From the NCBI GenBank assembly GCA_963693285.1, contig OY848917.1, forward strand, positions 3,958,618-4,022,617: DNA of 64,000 nt. Reading direction: 5' to 3'. This DNA comes from Xestospongia muta (lineage: Eukaryota; Porifera; Demospongiae; Haplosclerida; Petrosiidae). Shown here one piece after another: positions 1 to 64,000 of the stretch. The notes beneath the pieces are model-generated. The model was not told the origin of the DNA. It was given only the letters and a program-made list of their open reading frames with translations, and made no database searches. Each line of letters begins with the position of its first letter. Positions within the stretch are counted from its first letter, which is position 1. Made by a program: the position numbers and the translations under genes.

Positions 1-1529
1 TCCTTTATATCTTTGTCACAATACCTGTGACTCCATTCCATTGTTATTATACAGTTATAATTAAAATTCCAATTTAGGGTGAAAGAAAGGAATTGTTTAT
101 GAGCCTAAAAGAGATTAAACTCAGATGGGTTAACACTATATAGTATGTATTATATTTAATATGAAACTGCACAAACAATAATATTACTATTTATGTATTA
201 GACTACACTTAAAGCATTGATTTTACATTGAAATTACAAAAGTAATAGATATAATATATTTCATTAAGAAAAAAGAAATATCTCTCTGCTTATAATTGAC
301 TACAGGGTGGAGCTAGCTATTTAAGGGCAATCATAATTGTAGACGAATGTATGACTCGATCAGTCAGTCACAAAGTTTAATGTTAATGCTTATTATAAAT
401 AACATCATAATTTAGCAGTCTACTGTTGTTTCTAGTAAGTAATAATGGTAAATGAGCTCTTAACTTTTTATGCTGAGCTGTTTGACTAGGAAGAGATGCT
501 TCACGTGACCACTGCTGTGTACTATTCTTCTAATGCCTGAAAACTGATTTAATCACTATGTAATAGATATTTTATTGTTTTATATAAGTTATAGATCTGT
601 AATACACTAAATGATATCACTAATAATGCCTCAAGGCCAAACATATCTCCACAGAATGACAGCCTTTGACGAGGGTTGTTGCCAAGTGCACGTGAGCTTG
701 AGCTTGACTGATGTCGAACCTTTGATAGAATACTTCGCTTTTTCAGCTCTTATCAAGTACATTTTCACTTTGTATGATACATAAGTAGATATCCTTCACT
801 TCTGCGTTATAAAATATCTAAAATGTTCAGTTGTTCTGGATTCAAAGCCAACTTTACCTTCGACTAGTATCATGACGTCACTGCTTCTTCTTACTACATT
901 GTCAATATGCGGTTGAAGAAAGAGGCTCTCTTTTAGCCTTTCCAATGGATGGATTGTCTTGAAAGTAACGACACATATAAAGCACAAGCTTAGCAACATA
1001 ACCGATCTTTAAAATATGCCGCAATAGCTTAGGAAAGATCAAAAATAGGGCATAGTTTATCGTCCATTGGTTTCAATGATGGCTTGAAGGTGTGCTAATC
1101 AGACGAAGAAAAATAAGTTTTTATTGGTGTTGTATAGATCCAATTCTCTAGTCACTGTATAAGACGAATGCTAATACTATAGGGTAACTGCAGGTAAATC
1201 TTGGTCTCAGAGCATTGTGTTCTTCCTGTGATATAGAAGACTTTTCTACGTACATCAACTCTCTTGTTGATGAATTATGTAACGTAACACTGAATAACTT
1301 CACGAAGCAAAGTAAGATTCCTTTCAAAACTTTTACGTAGAAAGATACATTATGGCACTACTGAAATGCGCTGTTGATATAGAAGTCCATCATTCACAGG
1401 TTATATCTAACTGATCTAAACTTATTTGGTAAGCACACCCATTTGCTCTCAGTACAGTAATATCCCAAACACTAATATCTGTGATCCATGGCACGTGATC
1501 AAAATCCCTAGGCCGTCCAGTAGCCTTAG
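1..1529. other. intergenic region left of histone H1
   Basis: I see no supported gene here. Short open frames on both strands, including a 67-codon minus-strand frame at 796-999, lack recognisable motifs. The stretch is AT-rich. It contains three CACGTG boxes, at 502-507 (inside TCACGTGAC), 689-694 and 1492-1497, the last lying just ahead of the H1 TATA box. Confidence 0.6.
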
Positions 1530-1537
1530 TATAAAAT
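1530..1537 (+). promoter_or_regulatory. TATA box of histone H1 gene
   Basis: TATAAAAT lies 114 bp upstream of the H1 start codon, which would place transcription start near 1560 and give a 5' leader of about 80 nt without an intron. A CACGTG box sits 33 bp further upstream. Position and sequence fit a replication-dependent histone promoter, but the start site is inferred. Confidence 0.6.
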
Positions 1538-1643
1538 AGAAACGCAATTGCTCAACAAGCTTAATAGTCAGAAGCTGTTCCGAGGTTCCTGAGGAGATCT
1601 TTTTCGTCTTTTCCAGTTGTTTACCCTGCAATCTACTGCTGAT

Positions 1644-2195
1644 ATGTCTACTACCCCAAAGAAAGCAAGCAAACCCAAGGGCGTCAAGAAAACCGCTCCA
1701 GAACATCCCACTTACAATGACATGATCAAGGCTGCTCTTGTCGCTTTAGCTAGCAGATCTGGTTCAAGTCGACAAGCTATTGCGAAGTACATTAAAGCTA
1801 ACTACAAAGTTGGTGACGGAATGGAAACTCATTTGAAAATGGCATTAAAGCGTGCCGTAGAAAAAGGGACTCTGGTACATTCTAAGGGGACTGGTGCATC
1901 TGGTTCTTTCAAATTAGCCAAAGTTGAGAAGAAAGTTACTAAACCCAAGAAGCCTGCCGCTCCTAAGAAACCCGCCGCTAAAAAGGCAACTCCAAAGAAA
2001 GATACTCCCAAAAAGGCAGCCAAGAAAACCTCTGCTCCCAAGAAGGCAGCTAAAAAACCTGCAGCCAAGAAAGAGGGTGTAAAGAAAACAACTACGAAGA
2101 AACCAGCTGCCAAAAAGCCTGCAACAGCTAAGAAGACAGCAAAGCCAGCAGCAAAGAAGCCAGCCGCAAAGAAATCCACCCCAAAGAAAAAGTAA
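1644..2195 (+). CDS. linker histone H1
   Basis: Encodes a 183-residue H1/H5-family linker histone that binds nucleosome entry-exit DNA and compacts chromatin. A winged-helix globular domain spans about residues 20-92, beginning HPTYNDMIKAAL and including GSSRQAIAKYIK and the GTGASGSFKL wing. A tail of about 90 residues follows, built almost wholly of Lys, Ala and Pro (AAKKP and TPKK blocks), typical of H1 C-termini. The frame is open nine codons further up, but the ATG at 1644 gives the usual short Ser/Thr-Pro-Lys N-terminus and is chosen. The gene has no intron and is followed by a histone 3' stem-loop, so it looks like an S-phase, non-polyadenylated histone. WDFY3 follows 1.1 kb downstream on the same strand; nothing suggests a functional link. 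Confidence 0.95.
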   Translation: MSTTPKKASKPKGVKKTAPEHPTYNDMIKAALVALASRSGSSRQAIAKYIKANYKVGDGMETHLKMALKRAVEKGTLVHSKGTGASGSFKLAKVEKKVTKPKKPAAPKKPAAKKATPKKDTPKKAAKKTSAPKKAAKKPAAKKEGVKKTTTKKPAAKKPATAKKTAKPAAKKPAAKKSTPKKK

Positions 2196-2247
2196 AAATT
2201 TGAACTTTCTTCTTCACCCTCTTTTCTTTTTCTTTTTTTTTCTAAAC

Positions 2248-2282
2248 GGCTTTTTTCAAAGCCACCATTTTCTCAAAAGATT
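2248..2282 (+). promoter_or_regulatory. histone mRNA 3' stem-loop with possible downstream element
   Basis: GGCTTT (2248-2253), loop TTTC (2254-2257) and AAAGCC (2258-2263) form a perfect 6-bp stem with a 4-nt loop followed by ACCA. This is the classic metazoan replication-dependent histone stem-loop bound by SLBP. A purine-rich CAAAAGA lies about 10 nt further on, where the U7-binding histone downstream element is expected. It starts 53 nt after the H1 stop codon. The stem-loop is seen directly; U7 pairing is inferred. Confidence 0.9.
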
Positions 2283-2283
2283 T

Positions 2284-3084
2284 CATTTGGTTGTTATACA
2301 TTTAATCTTGTATTATACCACTCATAGCCACCATGTTTGCTATCATCCTTATATTTTCCATTTAGATGCTTTGCATCTTTTTATTCTCAAAAAATGTAGT
2401 TACTAGTTTGTCTATTGCAAAATTAAATTGGTATAGTTAGTAAAATTATCTAATGTTTTTGGGTGGAGCTCATTTGCTATTTGGAAGACTGTGTGGATAT
2501 GTCTGTGTAAACACTCGAGTATTAAGAAGTATTTTAAAAAGATCGCTTAGACGTTTTCTAGTGGAGGGAAGTTGAACTAAAAGTGTGGCAGTGTCAATTA
2601 GTGATAGTTACTTCACAGGAGGTATGCAAGAACTGATATGCACTTAGCAGGGTGAAACATAACTATATAATTATATTTATAGATATAAGTGAGAGTTTTT
2701 TCTACAAGTACCAAAGTCACAAAAGTAAGATAGCAAGTAGCTAGATCCTTGAAGCTTTTCAACTGCAATGTAAAAGTGGAGTTAAACTGTGCCTGTCAAA
2801 CCAAAATATTCTACAAAAGTTCATCAGACATATAACATGACCTGTCCTTAGCTAGACCGTTTACTTGATTTGAATGTATGGATTATGTAGATAAAGATGG
2901 CCTTAGCCACAGCATCAGTTAGTCTGAATTCTCCACACATTGTACCGTTTCATTTCTTCCGGCCAGCGAAATGCATTGTGTATGCGATATTATAAACGAG
3001 AAATACCATACACACTACACTGCTTTTTCTTTGTTTTGCTCATCCTTGTATAATACTCTTTATTATGATGCTAATCATATCACA
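2284..3084. other. intergenic region between H1 and WDFY3
   Basis: About 0.8 kb of AT-rich sequence with no supported coding region, RNA gene or repeat. The right end merges into the WDFY3 promoter. Confidence 0.6.
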
Positions 3085-3120
3085 TCACGTGATCATTAGG
3101 CCTGCACGTGTGCTATAAAT
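3085..3120 (+). promoter_or_regulatory. WDFY3 promoter: two CACGTG boxes and TATA box
   Basis: TCACGTGA at 3085-3092 and CACGTG at 3105-3110 are 19 bp apart, and TATAAAT follows at 3114-3120. TCACGTGA is the core of the CLEAR/M-box site bound by TFEB/MITF bHLH-zip factors that control autophagy and lysosome genes in vertebrates. WDFY3 is an autophagy scaffold, so the placement is suggestive. USF, MYC/MAX and other bHLH proteins bind the same core, so the factor cannot be assigned from sequence. Confidence 0.45.
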
Positions 3121-3196
3121 GTCTGTCAAAATGAGGTGGTCTCTACACCGAATGTTTATTTGAAAGGGGCTCTGAATGTAAACTTTCGTCTCCTAG

Positions 3197-3304
3197 GTGA
3201 GTTTCTAATCTTTCTAAGGGTTTTTTACGTTCAAAAACCTAAGACTCACAACTTGTCATTCTAATTCTAACGGCAATGACTATTGTTTTTAAACTTCACT
3301 TTAG
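3197..3304 (+). other. candidate 5' UTR intron of WDFY3
   Basis: A consensus donor (CCTAG|GTGAGT, intron from 3197) and a pyrimidine-rich acceptor (TTCACTTTAG, ending 3304) flank this segment. If used, the start codon at 3313 lies 8 nt into the second exon and the first exon, starting near 3145, is non-coding. Inferred from splice consensus only. Confidence 0.45.
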
Positions 3305-3312
3305 TATAAAAG

Positions 3313-58710
<55,398 letters not shown>

Positions 58711-59182
58711 TTGGTTTATAAATGAATATAAATTATTCTTTACTCTAATAATCTTGTATTAATTTGAAAGTAAATTTTTAACAATCTTGGTCAGCTGGAG
58801 GGAATGATGTATGTGTGTTTGTCATCAATTTGTCATGCAGAGAACAACACTACTTATGTAGTGAAGGCACAATATCTAATGTTTTTTATTAGCCACAATA
58901 ACTCAAAAACTAGAAGGCTGCATATCAGCAACAGAGTTAATTTTATTATATAACTTGGCGCTGGTGAGAAGATGTATATGTTTGTTGTTCCTTTAATGAA
59001 GACAATATTAAATAGTTCACACTAAGTGTTATAACTATGCACACAATTGTAAATTGTTCACACTATTATTGTTTACAAATTATTAACTTGGACAAGTTAG
59101 CAAATGAGAACTACATGACTATATTACTAGTACTATTATCCTTTAATAACTGATTCACACAAATTGTGGCAAAACAGTCATT
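58711..59182. other. intergenic region between convergent WDFY3 and kinase genes
   Basis: About 470 bp holds the 3' ends of both genes. AT-rich with AATATAAAT shortly after the WDFY3 stop, a possible variant poly(A) signal. No other feature. Confidence 0.5.
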
Positions 59183-62100
59183 TTAATTTGTCCAACTGTC
59201 ATCTTTTTGGTCCAGGTTTGGATTCTTAGCTACAGGTCGTGGTCTGCCTAATGTGCTCCATCTTCTTTGTTGGTTAATTTTAGTACCATCCTCTTGTTTT
59301 GTAATGTCATCTGTGGTCTGAGAAGCAGGTCGTGTTCTTTGACTACCATTCTCTGTAGAAATTATATTAGGACTGTGATGACCTTGAGCTGACTCAATTT
59401 TCTGTCGTCTCTTGAGAAGTTTAGCACCTAAAGATGTCAGTGGTTGCTCATCATCTTCAGTCTCAATAGCAACAGGAAGAAGACTAATACCAACTTTTTG
59501 TGGATTATAACCTCTAGGTGGTGGAGTTGGTTTTGCTGGTGCTGGTATAGGAGTGTATCTAGTACTTGAAGAGAGTAAAGGATCTTCTCTTCTTTCTTCC
59601 GGGTTTAGAGTGTTGCTTTTTTTAGCCATACCAGGAATTTCATTTGATAAATTGGACCTTAACAGCTCATGGTTATCTGAGGTACCCAAAACATGTGGTC
59701 TTATTTCTAGATTCATTTTAGCACCATCTTGTTTTGTAATATTCACTGTGGTCTGAGAAGCAGGTTGTGGTGCTCTTTGACTTACATTCTCTGTAGAAAT
59801 TATGTCAGGAATGGGATGCTCATGAGCTGACTCAATTTTTTGTCGTCTCTTGAGAAGCTTAGCACCTAAAGATGTCAATGGTTGCTCATCATCTTCAGTC
59901 TCAATAGCAACAGGAAGAAGATTAATACCAATTTTTTGTGGATTATAACCTCTAGGTTGTGGAGTTGGTTTTGCTGGTGTTGGTATGGAAGTGTATCTAG
60001 TAGGTGAAGGGAGTAAAGGATCTTCTCTTCTTTCTTTTAGGTTTAGAGTTTTGGCTTCTTTAACCATACCAGGAATTTCACTTGTTAAGTCAGACCTTAA
60101 CAGCTCACGGTCATCTGAGATACCCAAGGCAAGTGGTAATGTTTTGTCTTCATTTATCAAAACTGTTGAGTTACTTTGGATTCTTTCTGAAATTGTCTTC
60201 AAGGCAGTTACGTCATCTCCTGTAGCTAATTCAATGTGTTCTCTATCATTGGGTTCAGGCTTGGTCTCCAATAACTGCAATTAATGATTAAATAATTATT
60301 ATTACAGTACTTTCAAAGGCTGTTCATGTACTAATGTTGCTAATTCACATTAATTTCGATGATGAGCATTATTGCCCTATAATAACTGCAATCTAGAAGC
60401 TAAATTGTATGTAACTTATAATTTGACGTTACAAAATTGATTATGCATCATTATACCTTGTATGACAAAAGTTGGTGACTAGCATTATACTGCAGGGCTT
60501 TTTCCAATTGCATTTTCTCTTCCAATGTTTTTTGGTGAAGTTTCTCAATTGCTTGTAATCTTTCTTTAAGCTTTTTTCTCTCTTCAACCATTTGTAAGTT
60601 TTGGTGTTCAAGCTGTATATATTGAGATTTCAAAGCACTGTTCCTGGATTCCAAGTCTCTAACAGTGAGGTTGAACTGTTCCAAAGATCTCTGTTAAAAA
60701 CAAGAGTTGGTCATTCCTAATCAAAAAATATTACTATAATTTATATTCCTTCAGAATGATAACAAAGCTGCCTTTTAATCACTGTCATTCTGGTATTCTG
60801 CTTGATCTTTAAACCTTAGTATCACTGTATTCATAATTTTTATATGCAATTATATATGCAAAACTCAGCCTTAGCACTATGTGTTATCTTAATCAATTAC
60901 TGTTAATAAATATGCACCATTTGCTACAGTTCTTCAAATGTAGTTTTTTTGTGTGCATACCTCAGTGTTTCTAAGATTTTCAATATCTCCACATAGTCGT
61001 TCAATAGTTTCTTCATATTGATGCACCTTTGCCATATTTTCATCATTCATTTGACAAAGCTGCACATTTTCCTGTTCCATATGGACAATCTAAATAAAGA
61101 TGTGATATCTCAATGTTAAATAAAATTCAATACAGTGGTTATAACAATACCTGTGCTGACATGGAGTCACGAACATCTCGTAATTCTCTATCATGTACAT
61201 TCTTCAGCTCCATCTAATGAAAAATTATTGATATTATAACACAAAGGTCACATACTATCACTATCATTTACTAGTTATTATTCAATACCTGAGCTTGCAA
61301 CAATTCAGCAACTTGAGATTGTAACTACATAAGACATAAACATGATAATCATATAATCAAAGCTAACTTCTTCCTTTTCATTAGTCACTGCTGCCAGCCG
61401 AACCTCTGCTTCTTCCTTTCCTATAGTAATTGCAGTCATTTGACTTTCTATTTCCTCCTTTGTATTAGTCATTGTAGTCAGTTGAGCTTTCAACTGATCT
61501 ACTTCTTCATTTTCTTTTCTTCTGTTTCTATCAGAAACTACTTTTAGATCAATTCCAGGTAATTTTTCCACAAATTCTTTAACAGCTGTTTGATACTCCT
61601 TCAGTTGGTCTGCCAGATCTGCATTCTCTATTTGAGGGCACTAAATATCATATAAAGAAATAGGCAATTTTAATACACATTGGTATGCAATGACATGTAG
61701 CTGGACACATGTATAAACTATGATTGTTAACTTACAGAAATTTTCATGACATCTTCTAGTTTAGATGGATAAGTAGAACATAATCCATTGAGGTCTGTGT
61801 TAAGTGCTAGCATAATTGGCCGTTCCTCCGGTTCATCTTGAAGACATGCTGCAATAAGGTCATAGAGACAATGCTGTTGACCCATTTTCTTCAGCCATGT
61901 CCTTCTTCTTTCCATTTCAATACCATCTTTAATTTCACCCACTTTCTTCCAATTCATATAAACAGGCTGTGGATATTCTTCATTGATAAGGTAAAGAGCT
62001 ACATGACCTACAAACAAAGAAGTAATGTAATGTGTTGTAATATTACTAAATTTACCAAATGAGAATGTGTCCAATTTCTGATCATAATCCCCTTCAACAG

Positions 62101-62749
62101 CCTCTGGTGGCATGTAATCTGCTGCTCCAGGCATAATCGTCATGCTACCCCTAATAGGACTGTTAGAAATGTTTTGTAGAAGCACTCGTGACATTCCAAA
62201 GTCTGCTACTTTAGCACATAGTTGTTCTGTGAGCAATATGTTGCCAGCGTTGAGATCTCGATGTATGACACCATGAGAGTGAATGTGTAACAAACCTGAT
62301 GAAACATCTCGTAAAATACTTAACTTGATGGATAGAGGAATATTTCGCTGTTTTCCTATGAATCTTCCCAGATCAATGTGTAGTTTTTCCATAACTAGTG
62401 TTAAATCTCTTGGGTCTGGTGATGGTTGGTAAATACCAAGAAACTGGACAACATTAGGATGACGCATCTTGCTCATTAGATCGCATTCTTGGCGAAATTT
62501 CTCGAGCAATGGCATGTACTGATCTTCGTCAACAAGCTGGTGGCCTCCTAATCCAACGAGAATATCCAATATGCGTTTCCCAACGCACACTGTTCCATTG
62601 TATTTAACTTCAAAGACAGCACCATAAGCACCTCGCGCCTTCTCTTTCGATGGCTCAATTCTGTCGTCTAAATAAATCATGTACGGTTGTAAAACTTCGC
62701 TCGGCACTTGATTTCTCCATACGTTCTGAAACCAAAGACTGGCCGCCAT
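59183..62749 (-). CDS. TKL-like protein kinase with coiled coil and duplicated proline-rich tail (8 exons)
   Basis: Exons: 62749-62056, 62007-61736, 61640-61368, 61324-61289, 61213-61151, 61089-60961, 60690-60457, 60274-59183; 930 residues in frame. The kinase domain (about 35-310) shows GAYGAVFEV (Gly loop), VGKRI (Lys), RQECDLMSKMRHPNVV (helix C Glu), HRDLNAGNILL (catalytic loop), ADFGMSR, YMPPEAV and the helix-F Asp in LDTFSFG; all catalytic residues are present. YMPPE and the overall pattern fit the TKL group. Exons 3-7 encode a Glu/Lys/Gln-rich coiled coil of about 180 residues, likely for oligomerisation. Exon 8 has two tandem copies of a ~146-residue proline-rich segment (PTPAKPTPQPRGYNP) that may bind SH3 domains. 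The substrate is unknown. It is tail-to-tail with WDFY3. Confidence 0.9.
59210..60150 (-). repeat. 438-bp tandem duplication within kinase exon 8
   Basis: Matching text such as TGTCGTCTCTTGAGAAG recurs 438 bp apart (59403 and 59841), that is 146 codons, so the frame is kept. Each unit contains LLRS(D/N)L, ERREDPLL, the proline-rich box and DDEQPLTSLGAKLLKRRQK. The units differ at scattered positions, so the duplication is not brand new. Confidence 0.9.
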
Positions 62750-63020
62750 AATGCTCCAACTAGTGAACTAAGACACTACTCGGAATTGGGAATCCGCCCT
62801 TAAAAGATCATGATCACTAGACACAGGACATGAATTTTATATTCGGTCACACCTCCCACGAGATCAACTATCAACTCTCGTACCACAAAATCAATTATAA
62901 CGCAAGGAAGGCAGTGATTAAAGCTCGCTTACCATAACGAAACTCGTGAGTAAGAAAACATCTGATGCAAAACGATTTAGGCATGTCTGAAGTGTTCCAT
63001 CAACAATTATACATCGTGTG
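62750..63020. other. kinase promoter region
   Basis: Sequence upstream of the kinase start codon, before the duplicated WDFY3 block. No clear TATA box or other motif stands out; the promoter position is inferred. Confidence 0.4.
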
Positions 63021-63039
63021 TGTAGGCAAACCAGTGGCC

Positions 63040-63552
63040 CTTGGTTTACAAATGCCATGGAGATATCCACCTTGTTATACTTACAATAAGTATTGATAAT
63101 ACATGAAATCATTAATTTATGACTTGATAATATCTGTGTAGTTATGGCGTGTTGAATATGAAAGAGATGAGTCTGACCAGCTACCTCATGACCTTTATCC
63201 AGCCACTCCTCCTTCTATATATCCTGATACTGAATATCCCACTCTCACTCCAGTTTACCCTGGAAGACCTCTAAAACTGGTTAGATCTACTAGAGAAACT
63301 AGTTCAGACAGCATTGTAATTGACAAAGAAATGGAAGACGAATTTGATGCATCAGCAGCTATTGAGCAACTGGAATCATCTGATACAGAGAGCTCTGAGG
63401 CTTTAAGAGGAACAACTAGCCTTGACAGAGAAGAGGATGAAGTACTCAGTGCAACAATTGCTCCTAATGTTGATGATGATGAGTTAACTCAAGATACAAC
63501 CAAGCCTGATGCCTTTACTGAAGATGAGACTACTGAGGAATCATTATTGGTA
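63040..63552 (+). pseudogene. orphan duplicate of WDFY3 exon 56 and its upstream intron
   Basis: From 63142 to about 63549 the sequence matches exon 56 (56517-56924) with few changes: LWRVEYERDESDQLPHD, SAAIEQLESSDTESSEALRG and DDDELTQDTTK are shared. The upstream block 63040-63141 matches the end of intron 55, including the acceptor TATCTGTGTAG. Homology stops near 63549, inside the exon, and the frame then ends at 63613-63615. Exons 57-60 were not copied. It has no ATG in a promoter context and is probably a non-functional segmental duplicate, but the acceptor is intact. Confidence 0.85.
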
Positions 63553-63670
63553 TTGATATTGACAAATATCAATTTTGGCCAGGATTACTACTGGCTGTTA
63601 GGTTGCTACTATTAATAGATTGTTACCAGCACAGCTATTCTTTTTACACTATTTGCCAGCTTTGGAGGTG

Positions 63671-63680
63671 TATATAAAAA
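63671..63680 (+). promoter_or_regulatory. TATA-like box before the terminal gene
   Basis: TATATAAAAA lies 50-60 bp upstream of the ATG at 63730 and would place transcription start near 63700. Weak evidence on its own. Confidence 0.35.
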
Positions 63681-63729
63681 GTTACACATCAACATTTTTG
63701 AACTATACTTTCTTTTTCTTCTAACAGTT

Positions 63730-64000
63730 ATGGCTGCTTTCTCTACTAGCAATGACAAAGTCACTACTGGGCTCGGACTATCTATTGCATTTATTGCATT
63801 TGTAGTTATTGTTATTTATCATTGTTACCTTCGCATGAAAAACTGGACAGTAATGGTCAATGTTCGTAACAAGTTTGTGAAGAACAGAAGAGAATCTGAG
63901 TCAGTCATAGAGCCATCTTGTGATGATGCCAGAATGACTCCTTCACCGCCAACAAAAAGCGTACTTGTTTCTATTCGAGAGCCATTGATTTTTGGGGATG
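63730..64000 (+). CDS. start of a single-pass membrane protein, partial at window edge
   Basis: A frame opens at ATG 63730 and is still open at the window end (90 codons). After about 15 polar residues comes one hydrophobic segment (LGLSIAFIAFVVIVIYHCYL), then a basic stop-transfer stretch (LRMKN, RNKFVKNRR) and a polar tail with SPPTK. This suggests a membrane protein with a short outer end and a cytoplasmic tail, without a cleavable signal peptide. TCTTCTAACAG just before it is also a good acceptor, so this could be an internal exon (from 63728) of a larger gene. The family is not recognised. Confidence 0.55.
   Translation, partial: MAAFSTSNDKVTTGLGLSIAFIAFVVIVIYHCYLRMKNWTVMVNVRNKFVKNRRESESVIEPSCDDARMTPSPPTKSVLVSIREPLIFGD

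Noticed and set aside
796..999. Minus-strand 67-codon frame left of H1
   Set aside because: No recognisable motif, no clear splice partners or promoter; could be an exon of a gene outside the window but cannot be supported.
1829..2179. Minus-strand Phe/Ala-rich frame opposite histone H1
   Set aside because: Reverse reading of the Lys/Ala/Pro-rich H1 tail; compositional artefact.
59553..60284. Plus-strand frames opposite the kinase tail
   Set aside because: Antisense shadows; their mutual similarity simply reflects the 438-bp duplication in exon 8.

Overview
The window reads as a metazoan nuclear genome, most likely a demosponge of the Amphimedon type. This identification is inferred from protein character, AT-rich sequence, short introns (often 50-300 bp), many microsatellites and recurring ACATGTACATGT words; no search was run. 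The gene content is a linker histone H1, one very large autophagy-scaffold gene, a convergent protein kinase gene, and the start of a small membrane-protein gene at the right edge.

Layout. An intronless histone H1 (1644-2195, +) carries a TATA box and a canonical histone 3' stem-loop. Next, on the same strand, is a complete WDFY3/ALFY orthologue (coding 3313-58710). I resolved 60 coding exons; every junction keeps frame and the sum is 10,821 nt, or 3,606 residues plus stop. Order: N-terminal alpha-solenoid, concanavalin-like fold, long helical middle, PH-BEACH, BEACH, WD40 repeats and a C-terminal FYVE finger. Two CACGTG boxes and a TATA box lie just upstream.

Intron 28 (17844-39366, 21.5 kb) is the unusual region. 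It is an accessory island inside a housekeeping gene. Its left part is a head-to-tail array of an unrecognised ~0.6-0.8 kb repeat (18.3-23.0 kb). Its right part is an antisense cluster of duplicated genes for small proteins with a GIY-YIG-nuclease-like signature (YIGKT, then R...H, E and N). Four copies share a two-exon structure with a conserved phase-2 ~50-bp intron joining the nuclease-like domain to an unrecognised C-terminal domain. One divergent copy is single-exon; others are truncated or mosaic. Two hAT/BED transposase remnants are interleaved. This cluster is the best candidate for an undescribed system.

Intron 50 (48180-54267) is a second accessory pocket, with a BED/hAT remnant, a 650-bp internally deleted hAT element with intact 8-bp target duplications, a hammerhead-ribozyme-like motif and a tandem repeat.

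Downstream, a TKL-like kinase with a coiled-coil region and an internally duplicated proline-rich tail lies on the minus strand (59183-62749). Just beyond its promoter is a recent copy of WDFY3 exon 56 (63142-63549), orphaned 6.6 kb from its parent. The final 270 bases open a single-pass membrane protein gene that runs off the window.
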